Of a stretch of 64,000 nt of DNA, positions 11,774 to 20,926 are shown piece by piece. The notes below the pieces were generated by a model that ran no database searches, was not told the DNA's origin, and saw nothing but the letters and a program-made list of their open reading frames with translations. Location: contig NZ_VKGK01000016.1 in NCBI RefSeq assembly GCF_007197645.1, forward strand, positions 56,915 through 120,914. The letters are read 5' to 3'. This DNA is from Shewanella hanedai (lineage in GTDB: Bacteria > Pseudomonadota > Gammaproteobacteria > Enterobacterales > Shewanellaceae). Positions within the stretch are counted from its first letter, which is position 1. Each line of letters begins with the position of its first letter. Position numbers and translations under genes: made by a program.

Positions 11774-12196
11774 TTAATCAGAAGTGTGGTCGTGTGTAAT
11801 AACCCAACGATCATCAATCTTTTCAACTAATAGCGTAAACACACCATGGGGCTGATCTTTCGCTCGGGTAAGCTGCCAACGGCCAACTACCATTGCAGCA
11901 TAGTTACTTAGCATCTTGATATCCTTGATCGTGAACTTCAAGGTACCCAAGGTGGCTTTATCTGGGTAGTTTTTCTTATAAGCAGCTAACGTACTTTCCC
12001 AACCGTAGCGAAACTTATCACCGGAGACGAAACGCATCTTGTCGTTATTCCAGTAACCTTGCATATACCCATCAAGATCACCACGATTCCAAGCCGCTTC
12101 CTGCTCCTGTATTACCTGAGAAATATCGTCGGTGGGTACTGCGGATGCGCTAAAAGCCATCAGTATCAATAGCGCGAAAAGTCCTTTTTTAATCAT
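11774..12196 (-). CDS. Exported SnoaL/DUF4440-like (NTF2-fold) protein
   Basis: The product has 140 residues with a signal peptide (MIKKGLFALLILMAFSASA). The mature part has the NTF2-like pattern: a first helix ISQVIQEQEAAWNRGDLDGYMQGYW, then strands ending with GVFTLLVEKIDDRWVITHDHTS. This fits the SnoaL/DUF4440 family, whose members bind small ligands or act as isomerases. No specific substrate can be assigned. It stands alone, convergent with the NRDE gene. Confidence 0.8.
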   Translation of the reverse strand: MIKKGLFALLILMAFSASAVPTDDISQVIQEQEAAWNRGDLDGYMQGYWNNDKMRFVSGDKFRYGWESTLAAYKKNYPDKATLGTLKFTIKDIKMLSNYAAMVVGRWQLTRAKDQPHGVFTLLVEKIDDRWVITHDHTSD

Positions 12197-12317
12197 GATA
12201 TATCCAGATGTTGGCGATTGCCTGTTGTGAGGTATACTAACCTAATTCATGATCTTGCGCCTCGACATTATCATTTTTGAGGCCTATTTCAATATTCGAC
12301 GCTGAGAGTTTCCCTAT

Positions 12318-12872
12318 ATGTTTCAACAGTTTTGCAAATTAGCGTTAAAATTAGCCGGCTGGAAGGTCTCAGGTCTACTTCCTACTGACCACCAGTATGT
12401 GGCTATTGTCGGTCCCCATACCAGTAACTGGGATTTCATTATCGGCGTGCTCGCCCGTGGTGCTTTAGGATCTAAAGTTAATTTTCTCGGCAAGCATCAG
12501 CTCTTTATCCCACCTTGGGGCTGGTTCTTCAGAGCGATTGGTGGAACACCTGTCGATAGACGTAAAAATAACAACTTAGTTGATGGTGTCGTACATCTAT
12601 TTCAGGATAACCCTAAATTCTCACTCGCTTTAGCCCCTGAAGGAACCCGAAGCCCTGTTAAGCGTTGGAAAACAGGCTTTTACCATATCGCCAATAAAGC
12701 CAATGTTCCAATCGTCACCGTCGGTTTAGACTTTGGCAACAAGACAGTCCTTATCGCTGATGGGTTCGATACCACTGAAAATATGCAGCAAGATATGGAT
12801 AGAATTATCAGCTTTTACCGTTCAATCAACGGACGCCATCCTAAAGTGATCCCTGATTTTACTCCTCATTAA
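12318..12872 (+). CDS. PlsC-like 1-acyl-glycerol-phosphate acyltransferase family protein
   Basis: The protein has 184 residues with the acyltransferase motif HTSNWDF (HX4D) near residue 34, GGTPVDRRK, and the substrate motif APEGTRSPVKRWKTGFYHIA. These are the blocks of the PlsC superfamily. It has no extra domain and is shorter than PlsC (245 aa), like several small lysophospholipid or lipid-A-like acyltransferases. The acceptor is unknown. The final A of its stop codon forms the first base of an inverted-repeat element. Confidence 0.85.
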   Translation: MFQQFCKLALKLAGWKVSGLLPTDHQYVAIVGPHTSNWDFIIGVLARGALGSKVNFLGKHQLFIPPWGWFFRAIGGTPVDRRKNNNLVDGVVHLFQDNPKFSLALAPEGTRSPVKRWKTGFYHIANKANVPIVTVGLDFGNKTVLIADGFDTTENMQQDMDRIISFYRSINGRHPKVIPDFTPH

Positions 12873-13137
12873 TACCAATTGCATTAAGTATGTAATCAAT
12901 TCAGAGTGCCTCAGGGTTTTCAATTCAAGGCGCATTGATGAGGTAATGGTTATCCCCTTTTAAATCAATGCAAAGCAGAAGTGGAAATCCTGAGTCGCTC
13001 ACACAGTGCGGGGTTCAAAGCACTTTATGCTGCGTTTAGGGCTTTAGATATAGAATAACTATTAGCTTCAATCCCTAGCCTTGCCTACAGCGATTTGAAC
13101 TCCCGCTGAATGGTCAGATACTTAATGCAACTGGTAT
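12872..13137. repeat. MITE-like inverted-repeat element, copy 2
   Basis: A 266-bp relative of the element at 2566-2831, with near-perfect inverted ends (ATACCAATTGCATTAAGTAT at left; the complement with one mismatch at right). Internal blocks AATTCAAGGCGCATTGA, AATGCAAAGCAGAAGTGGAA and TAGATATAGAATAACTATT are shared with copy 1. As in copy 1, it starts on the last base of a gene's stop codon. It carries no transposase. Confidence 0.8.
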
Positions 13138-13243
13138 ATGATACAAATTTTGGCTCTTCAGTACAAAGTAGATTAATTGGACTAGTCAATCGTGTCGCCG
13201 CTCGTTATAGTTCCGACACAACTCAGCTTATTTCATACTCTCT

Positions 13244-13870
13244 ATGCTCTTTGATACTTGGCTACTCTACTTCTTCGCTGTACTTCTTATCGCGGTTTCT
13301 CCCGGCACCATGGCTGTGCTCTCTATGAGCCATGGCATTCATTACGGTAAGAGCCGCTGTTTAGCGACAGGTTTGGGCAGTGTCACTTCGGCATTGATTC
13401 TGATGGCTGCATCAGCGGCAGGACTCGGCGCCTTATTAAGCGCAACTGAGTATGGCTTTACCATTTTAAAATACTGTGGCGCGGCTTATTTATTGTTTCT
13501 GGGGATTAAACTCCTACTCACAAAACCCAGTGCCAAGGGCTTAGACCTGCAACACATAAAAGGAAAAGGCAGCCCAAAACAGATGTTTAAGCAGGCGTTT
13601 TTAGTCGGGATCAGTAATCCGAAAGATCTGCTTTTCTTTGGTGCACTATTTCCACAGTTTATCGACATCACTGCGCCCCAAATCCCGCAGTTAGCGATTC
13701 TAGCAGCCACTTGGGCAATCGTAGATTTCAGCTTTGTGATGATCTACGCCAGCATGGCCAATGTATTAGCACCAAGACTGAAATCTAGCAATAAGCTGCA
13801 TTGGTTCGACAGAACCAGCGGCGGTGTGTTCCTCATGCTAGCAGCCATCTTGGTCACTCGCGAGAATTAA
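13244..13870 (+). CDS. LysE/RhtB-family amino-acid exporter
   Basis: The protein has 208 residues and about six membrane segments. LysE/RhtB signatures include AVLLIAVSPGTMAVLSMSHG, a CGAAYLLFLGIKLL segment, and FLVGISNPKDLLFFGALFPQF. Members export amino acids or their derivatives; the substrate is unknown here. No ribosome binding site is obvious before the chosen ATG. The MITE-like element lies just upstream and may contribute promoter sequence. Confidence 0.87.
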   Translation: MLFDTWLLYFFAVLLIAVSPGTMAVLSMSHGIHYGKSRCLATGLGSVTSALILMAASAAGLGALLSATEYGFTILKYCGAAYLLFLGIKLLLTKPSAKGLDLQHIKGKGSPKQMFKQAFLVGISNPKDLLFFGALFPQFIDITAPQIPQLAILAATWAIVDFSFVMIYASMANVLAPRLKSSNKLHWFDRTSGGVFLMLAAILVTREN

Positions 13871-13905
13871 CTGCAAGCTTGTTCACAATGACGATACCCG
13901 GACAT

Positions 13906-13938
13906 AAAAAAGCCTCTGGGGAATATTCACCAGAGGCC
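13906..13938 (-). terminator. Rho-independent terminator of the MscS-type gene
   Basis: Read on the minus strand, CCAGAGGCTTTTTT closes a hairpin with AGGCCTCTGG across a 10-nt loop and ends in a T-run. It follows the stop codon at 13966. Confidence 0.85.
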
Positions 13939-13965
13939 TCTAGTTATGCTTGGCAATTCCCGTCG

Positions 13966-15225
13966 CTAGCTATCCATTTTCAAACTTCTGATATCGGTAC
14001 CTGTTGGTCCCTGGAAAACCCTCAAGCCAAACTCTGGCAATATAGCAAAAATATGATCGAATATATCGCCCTGAATCTCCTCATAGTTATTCCAGCGAAT
14101 ATCGGTAGTGAACACATAAACCTCGATTGGAACCCCTTCAGAGGTCGACGCCAACTGGCGGACTAACAAGGTCATATCATTATGAATTAGGGGATGTCGG
14201 GTCACATACTCGATCAAGTAAGCCCTAAAAGTACCAATATTCGTCAAGTGGCGGCTATTCACCAACATATCCGAATCCTCAACACTGGTATTGAACTCAG
14301 CAATCTCCTTACTCTTGTTGGCAAAATACTCTTTCAAACAGTTAACCTTGCTTAATCTGGACTGCTCCTCTTCTGATAGAAAATGGATACTTTCCATATC
14401 GATAGAAACCGAACGCTTAATACGTCTTCCACCAGATTCAGACATGCCGCGCCAGTTCTTAAACGCATCTGACACTAAGGCATAAGCCGGGATCATCGAC
14501 AGGGTATTATCCCAGTTCTGTACCTTTACCGTGGTCAACGACACTTCAACAACTGAACCGTTGGCACCATATTTATCCATTTCAATCCAGTCACCCGTAC
14601 TCACCATACGGTTAGCTGCTAACTGAATTCCAGCCACAAAACCTAAAATCGTGTCTCTAAACACCAACATGACCAAACCAGTCATGACACCCAAGCCACT
14701 CAGGAAGTAGACTGGAGATTGATCTGCAAGAACCGAAATCGAAATAATAACAGCAACAAAAAAGAGGAAAAGCTTGAAGAGCTGCACAAAACTCTTAATC
14801 GGCAAGCGCCTGCTCACATGGTTATAGTCGGCAATATCATTAGCGGCATCCAATGCACTATAAATAGCACGCACCAGCATCACGATAATAAAGACACTCA
14901 AGAGGCGATCAATCAGCGAACTCAGCAGTACATGATCTTTCATCACCACGGGGATCAACAGATTCATGACCAGCGCTGGCACCACATAAGAGAACTGCTC
15001 TAGTACCTTACGACGCATAAAGATGTCATCCCAGCTCGCCTTAGAGCGGTGGATAACGATATTCATCGCGCGTACAACACCACGCCTGACAAACAGATAA
15101 GAAACTATGGATAAAATGAGGCTAGCGATCACCAAAATGGTCGTTGAGATATCATCTGACGGCATGATGTTAATTCCCCAGTCTGTTAACCACTGAGAAA
15201 TCCGCAATCTTAGTTCTTGATCCAC
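13966..15225 (-). CDS. mscM: MscS-family mechanosensitive channel YbdG (MscM)
   Basis: The 419-residue protein aligns along its length with E. coli YbdG (415 aa), a miniconductance channel. Five hydrophobic segments precede the MscS core: SGLGVMTGLVMLVFRDTILGFVAGIQL (pore helix), DWIEMDKYGANGSVVEVSLTTVKVQNWDN (beta domain), VSDAFKNWRGMSESGGRRIKRSVSID, and RVFQGPTGTDIRSL near the C terminus. It is expected in the inner membrane, in hypo-osmotic shock. The start is a GTG with AGGAGG 8 nt upstream. It is monocistronic with a terminator. Confidence 0.92.
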   Translation of the reverse strand: MDQELRLRISQWLTDWGINIMPSDDISTTILVIASLILSIVSYLFVRRGVVRAMNIVIHRSKASWDDIFMRRKVLEQFSYVVPALVMNLLIPVVMKDHVLLSSLIDRLLSVFIIVMLVRAIYSALDAANDIADYNHVSRRLPIKSFVQLFKLFLFFVAVIISISVLADQSPVYFLSGLGVMTGLVMLVFRDTILGFVAGIQLAANRMVSTGDWIEMDKYGANGSVVEVSLTTVKVQNWDNTLSMIPAYALVSDAFKNWRGMSESGGRRIKRSVSIDMESIHFLSEEEQSRLSKVNCLKEYFANKSKEIAEFNTSVEDSDMLVNSRHLTNIGTFRAYLIEYVTRHPLIHNDMTLLVRQLASTSEGVPIEVYVFTTDIRWNNYEEIQGDIFDHIFAILPEFGLRVFQGPTGTDIRSLKMDS

Positions 15226-15286
15226 TATTTAAGCCTCCTTATAAAACATTAGCCTCGCGGCTGGGTCTATCTCATGAAATTGGTAT

Positions 15287-15314
15287 TATATACCCAAGCT
15301 ACTTGGAAGTGCAG
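15287..15314. repeat. Short dispersed repeat TATATACCCAAGCTACTTGG, copy 1
   Basis: A 28-bp unit, 27 of 28 bases identical to the one at 15451-15478. It contains a small palindrome (CCAAG CTA CTTGG). The 136 bp between the copies hold nothing I can call a gene. Confidence 0.7.
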
Positions 15315-15450
15315 GATTCAGTGAGCATTCTCAAGTTTGGGTATTTACTCACTAAAAATAATATGTACGGTATCCCCAGCATTTCAACATAAGCAACGCC
15401 ATTACGTCTATCCGAAAAAAGTGCTGAATCAAGGTAACGCCCCCTCGACT

Positions 15451-15478
15451 TATATACCCAAGCTACTTGGAAATGCAG
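15451..15478. repeat. Short dispersed repeat TATATACCCAAGCTACTTGG, copy 2
   Basis: Second copy in direct orientation, 164 bp from the first. A related half-palindrome (TACCCAAGCCGTTTGGG) lies before hutI near 20883. Confidence 0.7.
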
Positions 15479-15516
15479 AGTCATGCTAACAATGGATAAA
15501 ATGCCAAAGGTTTTCG

Positions 15517-16203
15517 ATGAAACTGCTTAACTTTATGTTTATGCTAGTGGCAACTTATCTCATTTGGTTCGAACCTATGCGTAAAACATTCAAGACCCTA
15601 ACTGGCCTCGCACTTTTTATGTTGGTGCTCCCAGCTATGGCAGCTGAACTCACCACAATCACATTAGACAATGGCGCTAAGGTTAAGCTCAACGATGACT
15701 TTACTTGGGAGTATGTGATCTTAGAGACCGTGCCTTCAGCTCCAGAAGTAGTTATTGTCGCAAGCCCAATCGACAGCTCATCACAAGCAGCTCAAATAGC
15801 CGCTCCGGCCGCAGCTATTACCAGCACGCCAACCCTAACGGCTAACGCAATGTCACAAGCAGCGCTGCTCAAAGTGACGGCAAAAGATGGCGTAAAAGTC
15901 AGTTTTCTTAATAGCCAATGGGATGAAGATGGTCGCCTTGGCCTTACTTTCGATCTCGCCAGCACCAGTTCAGAACATTACGTATTAGTTGAACTCGCCG
16001 TCACCCTATTCGACGACACTGGTAAGTTATTAAAGACTGAAACCATCAAAGTGTGGAGAGCGATTTTCAGAATGCCTGACACCTACTTGCGTAAAGGTCA
16101 GCAGCGTGAGAGTAAAACATTCTGGATTGAAGGCATCGACCCGAATCTATGGACTAAAGAGATACTCAGCCTGAAAATCGGCGAAATGGATTCAAGAATG
16201 TAA
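15517..16203 (+). CDS. Exported DUF3157-like protein
   Basis: The protein has 228 residues. A signal peptide is best seen from the internal Met at 15577 (MRKTFKTLTGLALFMLVLPAMAA), but an AAAGG 6 nt before the ATG at 15517 favours the longer form, which has an extra hydrophobic segment. The mature protein starts with LTTITLDNGAKVKLNDDFTWEYV, then an Ala/Ser/Pro-rich linker, then a beta-rich domain (VLVELAVTLFDDTGKLLKTE). This fits the periplasmic DUF3157 family, whose function is unknown. A good terminator follows. Confidence 0.7.
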   Translation: MKLLNFMFMLVATYLIWFEPMRKTFKTLTGLALFMLVLPAMAAELTTITLDNGAKVKLNDDFTWEYVILETVPSAPEVVIVASPIDSSSQAAQIAAPAAAITSTPTLTANAMSQAALLKVTAKDGVKVSFLNSQWDEDGRLGLTFDLASTSSEHYVLVELAVTLFDDTGKLLKTETIKVWRAIFRMPDTYLRKGQQRESKTFWIEGIDPNLWTKEILSLKIGEMDSRM

Positions 16204-16285
16204 GCTTCTAGGAGCTAGGAGCCGAGGACCTTCGTAAACTCACAGCGAGAGCGCAGCAAGCGGCTTCTAGGCTTGATTATTAGCA

Positions 16286-16313
16286 GGTTCTAGGTTCTAG
16301 GTTCTAGGTTCTA
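16286..16313. repeat. Heptanucleotide tandem repeat (GGTTCTA)x4
   Basis: Four perfect 7-bp units lie between the DUF3157-like gene and its terminator; degenerate relatives (TTCTAGGAGCTAGG) are nearby at 16205-16220. The unit contains CTAG, like the larger ATACTAG array at 35341-35417. Confidence 0.85.
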
Positions 16314-16330
16314 CACATCATTGTTAAACG

Positions 16331-16365
16331 AAAAGCCTGAAGGCTGTACTCCCTTCAGGCTTTTT
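16331..16365 (+). terminator. Rho-independent terminator
   Basis: Stem AAAGCCTGAAGG / CCTTCAGGCTTT with a TTTTT run, after the DUF3157-like gene. Confidence 0.88.
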
Positions 16366-16521
16366 CATTGAAGTTCAGCTTTAACCACCAGTCCTGATGC
16401 GCTAATGGCCTTCGACAATTCACTGGGGTATTAGGACAAAAGCTTACTGCAGGTAATAGGTGACATTGAAGGTAAGCACAAACAGTAGTTACCCAATAAC
16501 AACCCCCTAAAACCAGACAAC

Positions 16522-16543
16522 AAAAAAGGGCCCTAAGGCCCTT
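16522..16543 (-). terminator. Rho-independent terminator of the hut operon
   Basis: On the minus strand a stem AAGGGCC / GGCCCTT is followed by TTTTT. It lies about 100 bp after the hutH stop. Confidence 0.8.
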
Positions 16544-16645
16544 CATATGATCATGGGTTAATCGATAGCACTCAACTAAGCAACAAAGCAACAAAGCAAC
16601 AAACCAACTAACCAACTAACCCAAAGACATTTTAATCTAGTTTAA

Positions 16646-18178
16646 TTAGAAACTAGCTAAAATTCCTGCTGGCAGATAAGCGTTAAAGCTCGCTGTCAGC
16701 AGTAAGTCATTTGATGCTTCGATATCTGGACCGAAGAATCTGTCCTTGTCGTAATAGGCTACCACTTCACGTAATTCAGCTTTTGCCTTAGCAACCGCAA
16801 CACTTGGTTGTAGCGGCGTACGGAAATCGAGCCCCTGTGCTGATGCCAATAACTCTATCGCTAATACGCCACGAGTGTTTTCAGACATATCACGCAAGCG
16901 ACGTGCTGCAAACGTAGCCATAGACACATGATCTTCTTGGTTGGCTGATGTTGGCAAGCTGTCTACTGACGCAGGATGCGCGTAAGTTTTGTTCTCTGAA
17001 GCCAATGCTGCAGCCGTAACCTGAGCAATCATAAAGCCAGAGTTAACGCCGCCATTTTCAACAAGGAATGGAGGCAGTTTAGACAAACTAGAGTCAATCA
17101 AAAGTGCGATGCGACGTTCGGCAATTGAGCCTAATTCCGCAAGAGCAATCGCTAAGTTATCGGCAGCCATAGCCACTGGCTCAGCATGGAAATTGCCCCC
17201 AGAGATGATGTCGCCGGTATCTTGGAAAACCAGTGGGTTATCGGTCACACCGTTAGCCTCAGTTCCCAATACGTCAGCAGCATGACGAATTTGAGTTAAA
17301 CACGCTCCTAGTACTTGTGGCTGACAACGCAATGAATAAGGATCTTGTACCTTTTCACAGTTAACATGATCTAAGCTAATCTCTGACTCATCGCCCAATA
17401 GGTGACGGAAAATAGCCGCTGAATCAATCTGGCCTTTCTGACCACGTGCAGCATGAATACGCGCATCGAACGGGCTACGACTACCCATTGCAGCCTCAAC
17501 GCTCATCGCGCCGATAACTGAACTCGCTGCAAACAAGTCTTCTGCATTAAACAAACCTTCAAGTGCGAGTGCTGTCGAAGCTTGTGTACCATTAAGTAGG
17601 GCTAAGCCCTCTTTAGCGGCAAGTTCGATAGGCTGTAAGCCTGCAATTTCGAGTCCTTCAGCAGCCGTTAAAATCTGGCCTTTGTAGCTCATCTCGCCTT
17701 CACCAAGTAACGGCAGGCACATATGCGCTAATGGTGCTAAGTCGCCCGATGCGCCAACAGAACCTTTTTCAGGTACGCAGGGATACACTTCGGCGTTAAC
17801 GAGAGCAATAAGGAAGTTGATCACTTCTAAACGGATGCCTGAGAAGCCACGGCTCAGTGAATTGATTTTGAGTACCATCATCAAGCGCACTGTGGCATCT
17901 TGCATGTATTGCCCGATACCAGCAGCATGAGACAACACAATTGAGCGCTGTAATAATTGCAGATCTTCAGCGATAATTTTGGTGTTAGCCAATAGCCCAA
18001 AACCGGTATTGATACCATAAACGGTGCGATCTTCATCCAATACACGCTGAACTAAACCAGCGCTGGTATGGATCTCTGCTATCGCACTTTGTGCAAGCTC
18101 TAAGCTCACTTTACCACGGCTAATTTCGCGGATTTGAGACAGGGTAAGAGTCCCTGGGTTTAATACTAAATGGCTCAT
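16646..18178 (-). CDS. hutH: Histidine ammonia-lyase HutH
   Basis: HutH deaminates L-histidine to trans-urocanate, the first step of histidine catabolism. The protein has 510 residues from MSHLVLNPG, the normal family length. The self-made MIO cofactor triad Ala-Ser-Gly lies at 143-145 in [29 protein letters not shown] and QEDHVSM blocks are present. The start lies only 2 bp after the hutU stop, so hutU and hutH are translated from one message. A longer frame reaching into hutU has no separate ribosome binding site. Confidence 0.97.
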   Translation of the reverse strand: MSHLVLNPGTLTLSQIREISRGKVSLELAQSAIAEIHTSAGLVQRVLDEDRTVYGINTGFGLLANTKIIAEDLQLLQRSIVLSHAAGIGQYMQDATVRLMMVLKINSLSRGFSGIRLEVINFLIALVNAEVYPCVPEKGSVGASGDLAPLAHMCLPLLGEGEMSYKGQILTAAEGLEIAGLQPIELAAKEGLALLNGTQASTALALEGLFNAEDLFAASSVIGAMSVEAAMGSRSPFDARIHAARGQKGQIDSAAIFRHLLGDESEISLDHVNCEKVQDPYSLRCQPQVLGACLTQIRHAADVLGTEANGVTDNPLVFQDTGDIISGGNFHAEPVAMAADNLAIALAELGSIAERRIALLIDSSLSKLPPFLVENGGVNSGFMIAQVTAAALASENKTYAHPASVDSLPTSANQEDHVSMATFAARRLRDMSENTRGVLAIELLASAQGLDFRTPLQPSVAVAKAKAELREVVAYYDKDRFFGPDIEASNDLLLTASFNAYLPAGILASF

Positions 18179-18180
18179 TT

Positions 18181-19851
18181 TTACTTCTCCAGCATCGGCA
18201 GATCTAAGTTCTGCTCTTTTGCACAATTCTTAGCAATATCATATCCAGCATCGGCGTGACGCATCACACCCGTTGCAGGGTCATTCCACAATACACGGCC
18301 AAGACGCGCCGCTGCATCGTCAGTACCGTCAGCCACTATCACCACTCCTGAGTGCTGACTAAAGCCCATGCCGACACCACCACCGTGATGCAAAGATACC
18401 CAAGTCGCGCCGCTTGCAGTATTGAGTAGCGCATTCATTAATGGCCAATCAGATACCGCATCAGATCCATCGAGCATAGATTCTGTTTCACGGTTAGGGC
18501 TGGCAACAGAGCCAGAATCTAGGTGGTCACGTCCGATAACGATTGGGGCAGAAAGCTCGCCATTTTTTACCATCTCATTAAAGGCTAATGCCAGACGAGC
18601 ACGATCTTTCAAGCCAACCCAACAGATACGTGCAGGCAGGCCTTGGAAGGCGATACGCTCACGCGCCATATCTAACCAGTTGTGCAGATGTGGATTATCA
18701 GGAATAAGCTCTTTCACTTTAGCGTCTGTTTTATAGATATCTTCTGGATCACCTGAAAGCGCGACCCAGCGGAATGGACCTATCCCTTCACAGAAAAGAG
18801 GACGCACGTAAGCTGGCACGAAACCAGGGAAGTCGAATGCATTCTCAACACCCTCTTCCAATGCCATTTGACGAATATTATTGCCGTAATCGGTTGTTGC
18901 AGCGCCGGCAGCTTGAAGTGCTAGCATCGCCCGAACCTGAACCGCCATAGACTGCTTAGCTGCCTTAACGACTGCCGCTTCATCGGTTTTACGCATCTCA
19001 ATCGCTTGCTCAATCGTCCAGCCCTGAGGCAGGTAGCCGTTTAATGGGTCATGGGCTGAAGTTTGGTCAGTCACCACATCCGGCGTGATCCCGCGCTCAA
19101 CCAACTCAGCGAATACATCTGCTGCATTACCAAGTAGACCAACAGAAACAGGCTTACCGCTCTTATTGGCTTCATCGATCATGGCCAACGCTTCATCAAG
19201 AGAAGTCGCTTTTTTGTCGACATAACGGGTGCGCATACGGAAATCGATACGCGTTTCATCCACTTCACAGGTCAGTACTGAGTAACCTGCCATCGTACCC
19301 GCTAGAGGCTGAGCACCGCCCATGCCACCAAGGCCGCCGGTTAGAATCCACTTACCAGCAGATGAACCACCAAAGTGTTGATTCGCCATGGCAACAAACG
19401 TCTCATAAGTGCCTTGAACAATACCTTGAGAGCCGATGTAGATCCAAGAACCTGCGGTCATCTGGCCGTACATAGCCAAGCCTTTCTTGTCTAACTCGTT
19501 AAAGTGCTCCCAGTTTGCCCAATGCGGCACTAGGTTAGAGTTAGCGATAATCACACGCGGTGCATTGCTATGAGTCTTGAATACGCCAACGGGCTTACCC
19601 GATTGCACCATCAAGGTTTCATCTTCTTCAAGGCGCTGCAGTACTTCAATTATTTTGTCGTAGCATTCCCAATCTCGGGCTGCACGGCCAATACCACCAT
19701 AAACAACCAAATCTTCAGGACGCTCGGCAACATCAGGATGAAGGTTGTTCATCAACATGCGCATTGGTGCTTCTGTCATCCAGCTCTTACAGCTAAGTTG
19801 TGTGCCATGTGGTGCGATAATATGGCGACTAGGGTCGTGTCTCTTATCCAT
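18181..19851 (-). CDS. hutU: Urocanate hydratase HutU
   Basis: HutU hydrates urocanate to 4-imidazolone-5-propionate with tightly bound NAD+. The 556-residue protein starts at MDKRHDPSR, with GAGG 9 nt upstream; a Met five codons earlier is less likely. Family blocks include [49 protein letters not shown], and [15 protein letters not shown] near the C terminus. It is first in the hutU-hutH unit, with a HutC-type operator just upstream. Confidence 0.97.
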   Translation of the reverse strand: MDKRHDPSRHIIAPHGTQLSCKSWMTEAPMRMLMNNLHPDVAERPEDLVVYGGIGRAARDWECYDKIIEVLQRLEEDETLMVQSGKPVGVFKTHSNAPRVIIANSNLVPHWANWEHFNELDKKGLAMYGQMTAGSWIYIGSQGIVQGTYETFVAMANQHFGGSSAGKWILTGGLGGMGGAQPLAGTMAGYSVLTCEVDETRIDFRMRTRYVDKKATSLDEALAMIDEANKSGKPVSVGLLGNAADVFAELVERGITPDVVTDQTSAHDPLNGYLPQGWTIEQAIEMRKTDEAAVVKAAKQSMAVQVRAMLALQAAGAATTDYGNNIRQMALEEGVENAFDFPGFVPAYVRPLFCEGIGPFRWVALSGDPEDIYKTDAKVKELIPDNPHLHNWLDMARERIAFQGLPARICWVGLKDRARLALAFNEMVKNGELSAPIVIGRDHLDSGSVASPNRETESMLDGSDAVSDWPLMNALLNTASGATWVSLHHGGGVGMGFSQHSGVVIVADGTDDAAARLGRVLWNDPATGVMRHADAGYDIAKNCAKEQNLDLPMLEK

Positions 19852-19944
19852 CTTGCTAAACCTCATTTCAATTTGTTTGTTTCTTCATACTCTTTTAAAG
19901 AGCTTTAGTTATATTTGATTTGTTGTTTTCATCTTGGTTTCTAA

Positions 19945-19958
19945 CTTGTATATACAAT
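19945..19958. promoter_or_regulatory. HutC operator upstream of hutUH
   Basis: The near-palindrome CTTGTATATACAAT (core TTGTATATACAA) lies between the hutC stop and the hutU start, 94 bp before the ATG. It matches the perfect site upstream of hutI, and both fit the TGTATATACA-type HutC operator. Confidence 0.8.
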
Positions 19959-19959
19959 C

Positions 19960-20661
19960 TTAGAACGTAAGATGACCACCCAATCTAAAGCGACTACCTG
20001 GGTGTATTAACTTGGCAAAACTCACCACACCTTGGCGTGACCAGGTACGGCGTAAAATTTGTAAGCAGGGCTCAGAAGCCGGAATATTTAACGCTTGTTG
20101 ATTATGTTTGTTGGCTATCACCGCCTCTAAGGTATGACGCGCTTCGGTCAACGGGGCGACTTGAGACAGGTACTCGTGGGGGGTTTGGCTGGTAAAGTCT
20201 TGCACTAAATATTCTGGAACCAACTTAGGATTAACGAAACGCTCCTCCAGTTGCAAAGGCACCCCATCCTCGCAATGGACCAACACAGAATAATAAACCT
20301 GACTGCCGGCTTCTAATCCAAGTGCTATCGCGATAGGAGCGATAGCTTCAATGCTGGTCAACTCAAGCTGCTTAACACTATAGCCGTGGCCCCTGTCTTT
20401 AATCTCATCGGCAATATTACGGATAGCCATCATGGAAGATTGAGACTTAAGTTCAGCAACAAAGGTACCCAAACCTTGAGTACGCTCAAGTACTCCGCTA
20501 TCCACTAGCTCAGTTAAAGCACGCCTAGCTGTCATTCTGCTGCACTCAAACTGTTCAGCCAACTGATTCTCAGAAGGGACACGGGTATGCTCCTCCCACT
20601 CACCAGATTCAATACGGGCTAAAATAGACTGCTTGATCTCAGCAAATTTGGGCGTGGCCAC
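19960..20661 (-). CDS. hutC: Histidine utilisation repressor HutC (GntR family)
   Basis: The protein has 233 residues with an N-terminal winged helix (SENQLAEQFECSRMTARRALTELVDSGVLERTQGLGTFV pattern, residues about 27-68) and a C-terminal UTRA ligand domain. It ends with SFAKLIHPGSRFRLGGHL, typical of HutC. HutC proteins repress hut genes and are released by urocanate. It is transcribed towards hutU and divergently from hutI. The operator copies on both sides suggest that it controls both units and possibly itself. Confidence 0.94.
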   Translation of the reverse strand: MATPKFAEIKQSILARIESGEWEEHTRVPSENQLAEQFECSRMTARRALTELVDSGVLERTQGLGTFVAELKSQSSMMAIRNIADEIKDRGHGYSVKQLELTSIEAIAPIAIALGLEAGSQVYYSVLVHCEDGVPLQLEERFVNPKLVPEYLVQDFTSQTPHEYLSQVAPLTEARHTLEAVIANKHNQQALNIPASEPCLQILRRTWSRQGVVSFAKLIHPGSRFRLGGHLTF

Positions 20662-20822
20662 AGGCGCTCCTTAAACATGAATATTGCACTAAGCTAATAA
20701 AAGCAGCTATCTCGTGCCTCACCACTCAATCTAGGTTAACGATTTTGGTGGTTCTAGCTGATTATGTCTCTCAAGAAGAGACAGCACTTTCCAAACGATT
20801 AACATTACCGCTATAATCCTAG

Positions 20823-20836
20823 CTTGTATATACAAG
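20823..20836. promoter_or_regulatory. HutC operator upstream of hutI
   Basis: A perfect 14-bp palindrome, CTTGTATATACAAG, in the hutC-hutI intergenic region, followed at once by a further half-site (TACAAG). It is well placed to control hutI and probably hutC. Confidence 0.85.
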
Positions 20837-20926
20837 TAAATACAAGTTGGATCACACTTTTATTTTCTTTAGAATGAATTGATACCCAAGCCGTTTGGGT
20901 GTATCACATAAATAAGAGAGCACATC

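Noticed and set aside
13110..13328. 72-codon plus-strand frame overlapping the LysE-family start
   Set aside because: It begins inside the inverted-repeat element and overlaps a well-supported gene in another frame.
15299..15484. 61-codon frame on the minus strand between the channel gene and the DUF3157-like gene
   Set aside because: It runs between two copies of a 28-bp repeat, has no ribosome binding site, and shows no protein features.
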